NCBI RefSeq assembly: GCF_003160695.1 | Contig: NZ_QGDD01000009.1 | Location: 62,001-126,000 of the forward strand | DNA: 64,000 bases | From: Nocardioides silvaticus | GTDB lineage: Bacteria > Actinomycetota > Actinomycetes > Propionibacteriales > Nocardioidaceae | Direction of reading: 5' to 3' | In this document: one piece after another, positions 1-8,301 of the stretch | Numbering within the stretch: the first letter of the stretch is position 1 | Layout of the letters: every line of letters begins with the position of its first letter | Notes under the pieces: model-generated | The model's database searches: none | What the model saw: the letters and a program-made list of their open reading frames with translations, nothing else | What the model was told of the DNA's origin: nothing | Position numbers and translations under genes: made by a program

Positions 1-2528
1 CGGTGCACCTGCACCGAGTGCAGCTGCCCCATCCGGTGGGCGCGGGCGACGGCCTGCGCCTCGAGCGCCGGGTTCAGCTGGGGCTCGCAGAGCACGACCA
101 CCGACGCGGCCTGGATGTTGAGCCCCACGCCGCCGGTCGTGACCTGCGCGAGCAGCACGGCTCCGCCCTCGGCGGCCGAGAAGTCGTCGATCAGCGACTG
201 CCGCGCCGCCGCCGGCACCGACCCGTCCAGCGGGCCGAAGACGGGCCCCGGGAGCAGCTCCGGCAGCGACCCCAACACGTCGCGGAAGAACGAGTAGACG
301 ATCACCCGGCGGCCGTTGTCCTCGGCCTCCTCGACGATCTCGACCAGCCGCCCGACCTTGGGGGACTCGGCCCCGTGGAGCATCGCGACCCGTCGCATCT
401 GCATCAGGTTCCCGGCCGCGACCGCCGCGCGGTAGGCGTCGAGGTCACGCGGGCCGAGCGGCAGCCACTCCTCGACCTCCACCAGCTCGGGCAGCTCGGT
501 GAGCACGTCCTCCTGGCTGCGCCGGAGGTACGCCGGGGCCACCGCCCGCCGGAACGCCCGCGGCGCGACGTCGTCGAGACCGGCGAGCAGCCCGGGCTGG
601 AGGTAGGCGACCAGCGTCCGGAACTCGCCGACGTGGTTCTGCATCGGCGTCCCCGTCAGCAGGATGGCGTGGTCGACCGCCGCCACCAACCGCGCCACCC
701 GCTGGGAGCGCTGGGCCTCCGGGTTCTTCACGTACTGCGCCTCGTCGACCACCACGCACGCGATCCGCGGTCCCTCGGCCCAGGCCTCGGACTCCATCCA
801 CGTCGTGTCGTACGTCGTCACCGCGATCCCGCCGTCCGCGACCCACGCCGCGGCGGCCTCCCGCCACTCCTCGCCGTGGACGCGGTGGGCGGTGAGGGTC
901 GACCGCGCCGCTACCTCGCGCAGCCAGTTCACGAGCACCCCCGGCGGGCAGACGACGAGGAAGTGGGTGGCGCCGGTCGCCCACAGGTGGGCGAGCACCG
1001 CCAGCGCCTCGATGGTCTTGCCGAGCCCCATCTCGTCGCCGAGCACGACCTTGCGCTGCACGAGCGCGAACCGCGCGCCGAAGCTCTGGTAGCCGCGCAG
1101 CGCCACCGTCAGCGCCTCGGTGCGCAGCGCCTGCTCGCGCACCGCCTCGACCAGGCCGGCAGGCAGATCGCCGTGGCCGGCCCGCTGGTCCTCGGTCAGG
1201 TAGCCCGCCTCGCCCAGCAGGGCGTAGTAGTCCGCCGGCCGGGCCGTGAAGTCCGCCCACGGGTCGGCGACCGGCCCGCGGCCCGTCGTCACGGCCACCA
1301 GGTCGGCCCGCCGGACGACGGTGGCGATCGCGTCGGCGAGCCCGGACGCCGGCAGCTCGCGCTCGGGCCGGACGAGCAACAGCTCGGTGGTGTCGTCGAC
1401 GACGGCGGCCAGCGGCGCGAGGTCGTCGGCGATCGCGAGGTCCGCTCCGGCCCCCTGCGTACGACGCACGCCGTCCCACCGCGCGAGGGCGGCGACCACC
1501 GCACCGGCCGCCGGGTCGGGCGTGCCCGGCAGTCGGACCGGCTGCTCGTCCGCGGTCACCCGGGCGAGGGTCCGTGCGGCGCCGACCAGGTTGTCGCGGA
1601 AGACGTTGCCGATGCCGGGCAGCGAGGTGAGCTCGGCCCGCCGGTCGAGGACGGCCTGCACGGTGGTGATCCCGGCCCGCCTCAGCGGCGCGAGCTGGAG
1701 CAGCGCAGTGGTGACGTCGGCCAACGCGTCGAGCGGCATCGCCGACAGTGCGGCTCGGACGGCCGGCGCGCGGTAGCCGGCGACGGCCTCGTCGAGGGCG
1801 GCGCGGGCCGGCGCCTCCTCGGCCGCGGCGGCGCGCAGGTCGGCCACCGCCCGCGGCAGCTCGCCGAACCAGGCGCCGTCCAGCGTCGCCGGCCGCCCGC
1901 CCACCAGCGCCGCGAGGCCGAGCCGCGGGTCGAGCAGGTCGGCCGCCGACAACCCGGTGGGGTCGAGCTCGCCGGTCGGCGCCGCGAGCCGCTCCAGGGT
2001 CGACGCCACCCGGGTCCGGGCGCCCCAGGCCGCCAGCTCCACCAGGTAGGTCGCGTGGGGGACGGCGCGCGCACGCCGACCCGGGGTGTTGAACGCCCAG
2101 CGCACCGGCGAGAGCACCCGCGCTCCGGCGAGCGCGGCCGGAGCCCGCGTGGTCAGGTCGGTGAGGGCGGCCGACTCCTCCGCGCCGGTCCGGGGGAGGT
2201 TGGCGCGCGCCACCAGCGCGTGGACCAGCCCGTCGGCCTCGGCCCGCGACAGCACCGCGACCCGCCAGGTCGGCGCGCCGCGGTGGGGGACCGACACCGA
2301 CCGGGCGTCGAGGTCGGCGAGGCGTCGTCGTACGTCCTCGTGGACGGCGTCGGTCCACCCGCGCACCCGCGCCGCCTCCTCGGCCCAGACGGCCACGACG
2401 CGGGCAGCGTCGCGCGCCTCGCGACGCGCCTGCTTGTCGAGCTTCCCCGGGCCCCGCGGCACGTCGGAACCGTATCCCGGAGGGGGTCCCAACCCGGATG
2501 GCCCGTTCTGACTAGCCCGGTGAAACAT
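1..2528 (-). CDS. SNF2-family DEAD/DEAH helicase, C-terminus cut by window edge
   Basis: Superfamily-2 SNF2-type ATPase/translocase acting on DNA; its target is not known. Reading the minus strand in the frame whose codons begin at 2528, 2525 and so on gives an open frame to the window edge (at least 842 residues). Motif I reads LGDEMGLGKT near position 1040, motif II VVDEAQYVKNPEAQ near 720, motif III LLTGTPMQN near 650, and motif VI ARAHRMGQ near 20, so only the extreme C-terminus lies outside. The first 500 or so residues precede the helicase core and are not recognised, apart from a short helix-hairpin-helix-like stretch (LTSLPGIGNVF). Start ATG 2528 is chosen because an AAGGGAGG Shine-Dalgarno lies about 10 nt upstream. 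It is divergent from the gene at 2615. The long plus-strand frame covering the same bases is an antisense artefact. Confidence 0.9.
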   Translation of the reverse strand, partial: MFHRASQNGPSGLGPPPGYGSDVPRGPGKLDKQARREARDAARVVAVWAEEAARVRGWTDAVHEDVRRRLADLDARSVSVPHRGAPTWRVAVLSRAEADGLVHALVARANLPRTGAEESAALTDLTTRAPAALAGARVLSPVRWAFNTPGRRARAVPHATYLVELAAWGARTRVASTLERLAAPTGELDPTGLSAADLLDPRLGLAALVGGRPATLDGAWFGELPRAVADLRAAAAEEAPARAALDEAVAGYRAPAVRAALSAMPLDALADVTTALLQLAPLRRAGITTVQAVLDRRAELTSLPGIGNVFRDNLVGAARTLARVTADEQPVRLPGTPDPAAGAVVAALARWDGVRRTQGAGADLAIADDLAPLAAVVDDTTELLLVRPERELPASGLADAIATVVRRADLVAVTTGRGPVADPWADFTARPADYYALLGEAGYLTEDQRAGHGDLPAGLVEAVREQALRTEALTVALRGYQSFGARFALVQRKVVLGDEMGLGKTIEALAVLAHLWATGATHFLVVCPPGVLVNWLREVAARSTLTAHRVHGEEWREAAAAWVADGGIAVTTYDTTWMESEAWAEGPRIACVVVDEAQYVKNPEAQRSQRVARLVAAVDHAILLTGTPMQNHVGEFRTLVAYLQPGLLAGLDDVAPRAFRRAVAPAYLRRSQEDVLTELPELVEVEEWLPLGPRDLDAYRAAVAAGNLMQMRRVAMLHGAESPKVGRLVEIVEEAEDNGRRVIVYSFFRDVLGSLPELLPGPVFGPLDGSVPAAARQSLIDDFSAAEGGAVLLAQVTTGGVGLNIQAASVVVLCEPQLNPALEAQAVARAHRMGQLHSVQVH

Positions 2529-2614
2529 CCGGCCGGACCCTCCCTTCGACGCGCCACGGGTCGGTCCGGAACGGCTACTTTCATCGACAACAGCGGCGAT
2601 GGAGGGCACGGCAA

Positions 2615-3322
2615 GTGGGGACCTGGGGAGAGGCGTACCTCACCCGGCTGCGCGGGTGCGCGGCCCGGATGGGGAGTGAGCTGGCGGAGATCACCGATCG
2701 CGATCGGGCGGTGCGGCTGGTCGAACCGGACGCACGGACGGTGGAGGAGGGCTTCGGCGACGGGACGCTGTCGATGCTGTCGGCGGGACGGTTCCGGACC
2801 CTGGACCCCCGGCAGTCCACGGTCACGCTCGTGTCGAGCGACCCGGTCCGGCCGCGGTGGGAGGCCCTCCCGCACCTCGCGGCGTACGTCGAGCTCATCC
2901 GCGCCGGCTTCCCCGACGAAGCCGTGCGGTTCGCGACCCCCGACAGCGAGCTCGGGCTCGACCTCGCAGCCGTGAACGACGAGGGCCAGGTGCTGCTGCT
3001 CGGCGCCGCCCGGGCCGAGCCGCTCGAGCTGGCCAAGCTCGAGGCGCTGGTGCCGACCTTCGAGGGCGACCGGGTGCAGGCCGGACGGCTGGTCCCGGGC
3101 CGGGAGGCACAGCTGCTCGCGCACCAGCTCTGGGTCACCCGAGCGCCGTACCTGTGGCTGGTCGCCGCCGGCGCCCGCCGGCTGTTTCGCGTGCGGTACG
3201 GCCGGACCATCAAGCTGGCACAGGTGCGGGTGCTGCCCATGCCGGAGGACCTGTGGCCGTTCGGCTTCGGCGGACCGACGCCGCGGATCGCGCTGGCCGA
3301 GCCGGAGGCCGTCGCGGGCTAG
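2615..3322 (+). CDS. Hypothetical protein, possible PD-(D/E)XK-like fold
   Basis: 235 residues, family not recognised. The GTG start has a GGAGG-type ribosome site about 9 nt upstream. Residues around 108-135 (LDLAAVNDEGQVLLLGAARAE) resemble the D-x-strand-(E/Q)xK core of restriction-like nucleases, but the usual E/QxK is replaced by GAAR, so activity is doubtful. The segment LWVTRAPYLWLVAAGARRLFRVRY near 170-200 is hydrophobic but interrupted by charge, more like a buried strand-helix unit than a membrane span. The gene is divergent from the SNF2 helicase with an 86-bp shared intergenic region, which suggests co-regulation. A strong hairpin follows about 90 bp downstream. Confidence 0.7.
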   Translation: MGTWGEAYLTRLRGCAARMGSELAEITDRDRAVRLVEPDARTVEEGFGDGTLSMLSAGRFRTLDPRQSTVTLVSSDPVRPRWEALPHLAAYVELIRAGFPDEAVRFATPDSELGLDLAAVNDEGQVLLLGAARAEPLELAKLEALVPTFEGDRVQAGRLVPGREAQLLAHQLWVTRAPYLWLVAAGARRLFRVRYGRTIKLAQVRVLPMPEDLWPFGFGGPTPRIALAEPEAVAG

Positions 3323-3332
3323 GCCGGCGGAT

Positions 3333-3457
3333 GTTGACGTCGATCGGTCCGTTGGCAAAATCTTTCCGGAAGAGGGCGACAACGGGCGGACCGTCGGTGC
3401 ATACTTCTGCCAACGCCCGCAGGTGACCCGAGACGCCTGCGGGCGTTCTCAGTTTTT
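3333..3457 (+). promoter_or_regulatory. Candidate small transcript: promoter-like sequence to hairpin
   Basis: A TTGACG hexamer (3333-3338) followed at normal spacing by an A/T-rich AAAATC lies just after the preceding gene's stop, and a long hairpin plus T-run ends at 3457. Together they could define a transcript of roughly 90-100 nt. No RNA family is recognised. The simpler reading is that the hairpin only terminates the upstream gene. Confidence 0.25.
3412..3457 (+). terminator. Intrinsic terminator
   Basis: Arms AACGCCCGCAGG (3412-3423) and CCTGCGGGCGTT (3436-3447) are perfectly complementary over 12 bp around a 12-nt loop. The stem is followed by TCTCAGTTTTT. Position and T-run fit termination of rightward transcription. 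Confidence 0.8.
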
Positions 3458-3535
3458 CGGGCGGAGGTCCTGGGTCGCAGTCGGCGTCCGAAATGACGAG
3501 AAGCCCGGGGGTGGACCACCCGGGCTTCCGATCTG

Positions 3536-3608
<73 letters not shown>

Positions 3609-3694
3609 TCGGCTCTGCAGACTGCGTGAGCGCTGCGAAGCGACACCAAGACTATCGCGTCCGGCCGCCGCCGTGAAATCGCGGCCGGTGCCGG

Positions 3695-5275
3695 TCAGCG
3701 GGACTCGAGCACGGCCTGCGCGGCGTTGTGCCCGGCGATGCCGGAGATGGCGCCGCCGCGACGGGCGCCGGAGCCGCAGAGCAGCACCGACGCGTGGTTG
3801 GTCTGCACGCCCCAGCGCTCGGCGGGGGCCTCCAGCCGAGCCCGGTCGGGGGCCCACGGCCATTCCAGGTCGCCGTGGAACATGTGCCCACCGGGCATCG
3901 CGAGGTCCCGCTCGACGTCCTGGGGCGTCTTCGCCTCGATGCACGGTCGGCCGTGCTCGTCGCGAGCCAGGCAGGACTCCAGCGGCTCGACCAGGTGGGC
4001 GTCCAGGGACGCGATCGCCCGCCGGACCGCCTCCTGCGTGGCGCCCTCCGGGTCGGCCTCGAACAGTGAGCCCGGCGTGTGGAAGCCGAGGTAGGTCAGC
4101 GTGTGGGTGCCCGGTGGCTCGTCGTCACCAAGGATGCTCGGGTCGGTGAGCGAGTGGCAGTGGACGTCGCCCGGGAGCGGGTCGGGGAGCGAGCCGGCGG
4201 CCGCTGCGCCGTAGGCCGACAGCAGCTCGCCGTAGCCCTGGGCGAGGTGCATCGTCCCGGCGAACGCGACCTCCGGGTCGACGCCGGACCTCAACCGCGG
4301 CAGCCGGTCGAGGAGGAAGCTGATCCGCAGCTGCGCGCCGACCGGCTTGGTGGACTCGTCGTGGGCCTCGCCGAGCAGCAGCCCGAGCACCCACGGGGCG
4401 ACGTTGGCCAGCACCACGTCGGCCTGCAGCCCGTGGTCGGTGTGGCCGTCGTGCCAGCGCACCTCGACGCCGCCGTCGGCGCCCTCCCCGGGACGGATCG
4501 CGCTCACGCCGGCACCGGTCACGATCTCCGCGCCGGCGCCGAGCGCTGCCTTGGTCAGCGCGTCGGTGACCGCGCCCATGCCGCCGACCGGCACCCGCCA
4601 CTCGCCGGTGCCGTTGCCGATGAGGTGGTAGAAGAAGCAGCGGTTCTGGACCAGCGAGGGGTCGTGCAGCGAGGCGAACGTGCCGATGAGCGCGTCGCTC
4701 GCGACCACGCCGCGCACGGTGTCGTCGGAGAAGCGGCGCTCGATGGTCTCGCCGAGGGGTGACTCGACGACGTCGCGCCAGGTGGTCGGGTCGACCTGGC
4801 TGCGGAGCCGGCCGGCCCGGGGGAGGGGCTGGAGCAGCGTCGGCGCGACGGTCCAGCCCATCCGGGCGACGTCGGTGTAGAAGCGCCGCCACGCGTCGTA
4901 CTCGTCGTCGGAGCCGGTCAGCCGCCGGAACGAGGTGCGGGTCGCCTCGCCCTCCAGCCGCTCGACGAGCAGGCCGTCGTGGTGACCGTCGCGGGCGACC
5001 GGCGTGTAGGACGCGGTGGGCCGCGAGACCAGCTCGACCTCGAGGCCGAGGTCGCGCACGATCCGGTCGGGCATCAGCGAGACCAGCGAGGAGTAGCGCG
5101 ACAGCCGGGTGGGACGCCCCGCGAACACCTCGGCCGACACAGCGGCGCCGCCGACGTGACCGAGCCGCTCGAGGACGACGACCGACAGGCCTGCCTGCGC
5201 CAGGTAGGCCGCCGCGGTGAGGCCGTTGTGGCCGGCGCCGACGACGGCGACGTCGTACGTCGTCCGGGTGGTCAC
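3695..5275 (-). CDS. FAD/NAD(P)-dependent oxidoreductase, phytoene-desaturase-like
   Basis: 526 residues. Near the N-terminus the protein has the dinucleotide-binding motif VVGAGHNGLTAAAYLAQAG followed by VVLERLGHVGGAA, the GxGxxG plus GG doublet of the amine-oxidase / carotenoid-desaturase superfamily. The C-terminus (LLCGSGARRGGAISGIAGHNAA) is the second FAD contact. The family includes RetSat/CrtI relatives and the substrate cannot be read from sequence. No carotenoid genes lie nearby, so a pigment role is not supported. I use GTG 5275, directly before TTRTTYDVAVVGAG, because a TACTGT -10-like hexamer lies 6 nt before it. A 20-residue longer frame exists upstream but lacks family similarity. 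Confidence 0.85.
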   Translation of the reverse strand: MTTRTTYDVAVVGAGHNGLTAAAYLAQAGLSVVVLERLGHVGGAAVSAEVFAGRPTRLSRYSSLVSLMPDRIVRDLGLEVELVSRPTASYTPVARDGHHDGLLVERLEGEATRTSFRRLTGSDDEYDAWRRFYTDVARMGWTVAPTLLQPLPRAGRLRSQVDPTTWRDVVESPLGETIERRFSDDTVRGVVASDALIGTFASLHDPSLVQNRCFFYHLIGNGTGEWRVPVGGMGAVTDALTKAALGAGAEIVTGAGVSAIRPGEGADGGVEVRWHDGHTDHGLQADVVLANVAPWVLGLLLGEAHDESTKPVGAQLRISFLLDRLPRLRSGVDPEVAFAGTMHLAQGYGELLSAYGAAAAGSLPDPLPGDVHCHSLTDPSILGDDEPPGTHTLTYLGFHTPGSLFEADPEGATQEAVRRAIASLDAHLVEPLESCLARDEHGRPCIEAKTPQDVERDLAMPGGHMFHGDLEWPWAPDRARLEAPAERWGVQTNHASVLLCGSGARRGGAISGIAGHNAAQAVLESR

Positions 5276-5281
5276 CCGTCG

Positions 5282-5287
5282 ACAGTA
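5282..5287 (-). promoter_or_regulatory. -10 box, leaderless start of FAD oxidoreductase
   Basis: TACTGT on the minus strand with a 6-nt spacer to GTG 5275, and no Shine-Dalgarno between. It fits the leaderless pattern seen at many genes here. Confidence 0.45.
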
Positions 5288-5319
5288 TCGCCCCCTGCGG
5301 GAATGCCTGCGGGCGCGAT

Positions 5320-5339
5320 ATAGTTGACTTGGCAACTAT
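5320..5339. promoter_or_regulatory. Palindromic operator upstream of pirin
   Basis: ATAGTTGACTTGGCAACTAT is a perfect inverted repeat with 7-bp arms and a 6-bp spacer. It overlaps a TATAGT -10-like hexamer (5319-5324), so a bound protein would block initiation. Size and symmetry suit a MarR-type dimer; the regulator itself is not identified. Confidence 0.65.
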
Positions 5340-5366
5340 CCGTTGCTCAGCCCCTGGGAGGCAGAC

Positions 5367-6314
5367 ATGCCCGCGATCACCGTCGACGACCTCACCCTCT
5401 TGGAGCGGTTGAAGGAACCCGGCCTCGGCGACCAGCCCCGCCCGGTCTGGGAGGTCACCACCGCACCGACCGGCTACGAGGGGGAGGGCTTCCCGGTCCG
5501 CCGCGCGTTCGCGGGCATCGACCTGCGCCGGCTCGACCCGTTCATCATGATGGACCAGATGGGCGAGGTGGAGTACGCGCCCGGCGAGCCCAAGGGCACT
5601 CCCTGGCACCCGCACCGCGGCTTCGAGACCGTCACCTACATCATCGACGGCGTCTTCGACCACCAGGACTCCCACGGCGGCGGCGGGACGATCACCAACG
5701 GCGACACCCAGTGGATGACGGCCGGCTCCGGGCTGCTCCACATCGAGGCTCCGCCGGAGTGGCTGGTGCAGAAGGGCGGCCTCTTCCACGGCATCCAGCT
5801 CTGGGTGAACCTGCCGCGCGACGCCAAGATGAACGACCCTCGCTACCAGGACATCCGGTCCGGCCAGGTCGCGCTGTTGACCACGACCGACGCCGGCGCG
5901 CTGGTGCGCGTCATCGCCGGGACGGTCGACGGCCACGCCGGCCCCGGGGCCACCCACACGCCGATGTCGCTGGTGCACGCCACGGTCGAGCCCGGCGCGC
6001 GGCTCGACCTGCCGTGGCAGGTCGACTACAACGCACTGGTCTACGTGCTCAACGGGCGCGGCACGGTCGGCGTCGACGGCAGGCCGATCCAGACCGGCCA
6101 GTCGGCGGTCCTCGGCGCCGGCGACTACGTCACGATCACCGCGGAGGGCCGGCAGGAGAGCCGCTCGCCGAAGCTGGACGTGATCGTCGTCGGCGGCCTT
6201 CCCATCAACGAGCCGATCGCCTGGGCCGGGCCGTTCGTGATGAACACCCGCTCCGAGGTCGTCGAGGCCTACGAGGACTTCCAGAAGGGCCGGTTCGGGC
6301 ACCTCCCCGCCTGA
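5367..6314 (+). CDS. Pirin family protein
   Basis: 315 residues, bicupin fold. The N-terminal cupin shows the pirin signature: FIMMDQMGEVEYAPGEP, then WHPHRGFETVTYIIDG, a metal-binding H-x-H region, and later HIEAPPEW. Pirins bind iron and act variously as quercetin dioxygenases or redox-responsive cofactors, and the role here is open. ATG 5367 is preceded by GGGAGG (5356-5361) at 5-nt spacing, better than a start 24 nt upstream. The perfect palindrome at 5320-5339 implies dedicated transcriptional control, as is common for pirin genes under MarR-like repressors of electrophile or oxidative stress. Confidence 0.92.
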   Translation: MPAITVDDLTLLERLKEPGLGDQPRPVWEVTTAPTGYEGEGFPVRRAFAGIDLRRLDPFIMMDQMGEVEYAPGEPKGTPWHPHRGFETVTYIIDGVFDHQDSHGGGGTITNGDTQWMTAGSGLLHIEAPPEWLVQKGGLFHGIQLWVNLPRDAKMNDPRYQDIRSGQVALLTTTDAGALVRVIAGTVDGHAGPGATHTPMSLVHATVEPGARLDLPWQVDYNALVYVLNGRGTVGVDGRPIQTGQSAVLGAGDYVTITAEGRQESRSPKLDVIVVGGLPINEPIAWAGPFVMNTRSEVVEAYEDFQKGRFGHLPA

Positions 6315-6318
6315 GACC

Positions 6319-6324
6319 TAGAGT
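6319..6324 (+). promoter_or_regulatory. -10 box, leaderless start
   Basis: TAGAGT with a 6-nt spacer to ATG 6331, and no room for a ribosome-binding site. Confidence 0.55.
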
Positions 6325-6330
6325 CCGGGC

Positions 6331-8292
6331 ATGGCCCGTCTCTACCGCGACGCGTTCGGCATCCCGCACCTGAGGGCGGGCTCGGTCCTCGACCTGGCCC
6401 ACGCCCAGGGACGGGTGACGGTGGCCGACCGCGTGTGGCAGCTGGAGTGGCTGCGCCGCCGCGCGACCGGGACCTCCGCCGAGGTCGTCGGCGAGGCCGC
6501 CGTCTCCTGGGACCGGTTCTCCCGCAGGATGCGCACCGTCGAGACAGCGCAGCGGGCGTTCGCGGCGTGCACCGAGGAGACGCAGCGGTTCGTCACGTCG
6601 TACGTCGACGGGGTCAACGAAGCGCTCGCCGAGCTGCCGTCAGGAGCGGTGCCGGAGCTCGCCGACCTCGACATCGAGCCAGGCGAGTGGGAGCCGTGGA
6701 CGCCGCTGGCGACGTTCCTCGCCCAGCACCTGCTCTTCGCCAACCTCGGCGGGGTGCTGTGGAAGCGGCTCGCCTCCGACGTGCTGGGTGATGACGTCCG
6801 CTACCTGTCGCACCAGGACCCGACGGCGTCGGGCAGCAACGCGTGGGCGGCCGCCGGCGGCCGGACGGCGAGCGGCCTGCCGCTCATCGGCGGCGACCCG
6901 CACCGGATCATCGAGCAGCCCGGCGTCTACCAGCAGGTGCGGCTGGCTTGCGAGGACCCCGAGGACTCCTTCGACGTGCTCGGCTACACGTTCGTCGGGG
7001 TCCCGGGGGTGCAGCACTTCGCGCACGCGGGCGAGGTGGCGTGGGCGATCACCAACGCGTGCGCCGACTACCAGGACGTCGTCGACGACGACGGCTCCGA
7101 CGTGGTCGAGCAGCACACCGAGACCATCGGGGTCCTCGGCGCCGACCCGGTCGAGGTCGACGTCGTGCAGACCTCGCGCGGGTTGGTCTTCGAGGACGGG
7201 CTCGCCGTGCGCACCACCTCTTGGGAGCTCGGCGAGCTCGGGTTCGACGCGATCCTCGGGCTGCTCCGCGCCCGGAGCGTCGACGACGTCGACCGCGCGC
7301 TGGACGCCTGGGTCGAGCCGGTCAACAACGCGGTGATCGCGGACCGGGCCGGCGCCGTGCGCTACCGGATCGCCGGCCGGGTGCCGGTCCGCGACGAGAC
7401 CGGAGCCTGGGTCGGTTGGCTCGCCGAGCCGAACCGCGCCGACGTCCCGGCCGACGGCCACGTCGTGACGGCCAACGAGTGGCGGGGGCCGGAGTCCGAC
7501 GCCATCGGCAGCGTCTTCGCGGCGCCGTACCGCGCCGACCGGCTGCACGCCCTCCTCGACGGACGGACCGACCTGACGTGCGACGACTTCGTCGCGTTCC
7601 ACAACGACGCGCTGCTGCAGACGGTGCCGATGGTGACCGCGCTGGTGCCGGGTGCCTTCGACGACTTCGACGGCGTCATGGACGCCGGCTCCGAGGAGGC
7701 GGCTCGCTACGCGGCGTTTCGCTCCGCGCTCGTGCGCCGGCTCTGCGAGGAGCCGGTCTTCGCCGACCTCTTCGAGCCGCCCGCGGAGCACCGGCACGAG
7801 GAGGTCTTCGCGCCGTGGCTCGGGGCGACGTACCGCATCGGCCTGGCCCTGCCCCGCCTCGCCAACGAGACGGTGGCGGGCCACCGGCCCTTCGGCATCG
7901 ACGTCGCCGCGCACGCGAGGGCGGCGCTCGCCGAGGTCGACGCCGAGGGAGCATCGGCGACCTGGGGCGACACCCACGTGACCGACCCGGTGCACTGGTT
8001 CGGGCTGCTGACCGACCGCGACTACGACGAGCTCCCGCGGCTGCCGGTCTCGGGCGACGCCGACTGCGTGCGGTGCTGTGTCTCCTACCCGGCGATGACC
8101 GACGAGTGCAGCCGCGGCTCGGTCGCGCGCTACGTGTGGGACCTCGCCGACCGCACCGCCGGCGGCTGGGTGGTGCCGGTCGGCGCCTCCGCGCTCCCGG
8201 GCGACCCGCACCACCACGACCAGCTCCCGCTGTGGGCGGCCGGTGAGCTCGCGCCGATCGTCACCGACTGGGACCGGCTCACCGAGGTCTAG
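6331..8292 (+). CDS. Penicillin acylase family protein (Ntn hydrolase)
   Basis: 653 residues. N-terminal-nucleophile amidohydrolase of the penicillin G acylase / acyl-homoserine-lactone acylase superfamily, made as a precursor that self-cleaves. The cleavage site is visible at Gly168-Ser169 (ASGSNAWAAAGG), and Ser169 would become the nucleophile of the beta chain. The following GGDPHR and VGVPGV-type segments also match. Unusually there is no signal peptide: the protein opens directly with RLYRDAFGIPHLRAG, so it should act in the cytoplasm, unlike secreted acylases. The substrate is unknown (N-acyl amide or lactam). The gene starts 16 nt after pirin but appears to have its own -10 box. Confidence 0.88.
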   Translation: MARLYRDAFGIPHLRAGSVLDLAHAQGRVTVADRVWQLEWLRRRATGTSAEVVGEAAVSWDRFSRRMRTVETAQRAFAACTEETQRFVTSYVDGVNEALAELPSGAVPELADLDIEPGEWEPWTPLATFLAQHLLFANLGGVLWKRLASDVLGDDVRYLSHQDPTASGSNAWAAAGGRTASGLPLIGGDPHRIIEQPGVYQQVRLACEDPEDSFDVLGYTFVGVPGVQHFAHAGEVAWAITNACADYQDVVDDDGSDVVEQHTETIGVLGADPVEVDVVQTSRGLVFEDGLAVRTTSWELGELGFDAILGLLRARSVDDVDRALDAWVEPVNNAVIADRAGAVRYRIAGRVPVRDETGAWVGWLAEPNRADVPADGHVVTANEWRGPESDAIGSVFAAPYRADRLHALLDGRTDLTCDDFVAFHNDALLQTVPMVTALVPGAFDDFDGVMDAGSEEAARYAAFRSALVRRLCEEPVFADLFEPPAEHRHEEVFAPWLGATYRIGLALPRLANETVAGHRPFGIDVAAHARAALAEVDAEGASATWGDTHVTDPVHWFGLLTDRDYDELPRLPVSGDADCVRCCVSYPAMTDECSRGSVARYVWDLADRTAGGWVVPVGASALPGDPHHHDQLPLWAAGELAPIVTDWDRLTEV

Positions 8293-8301
8293 TCGATCGG
8301 C

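Noticed and set aside
445..2358. 637-residue minus-strand frame
   Set aside because: It overlaps the helicase in another frame and is Arg/Ala/Gly low complexity. The helicase motifs are in the frame beginning at 2528.
3..2975. Long plus-strand open frame across the helicase gene
   Set aside because: It is antisense to the SNF2 helicase, Arg/Pro/Gly/His-rich and has no domain; typical of GC-rich DNA.
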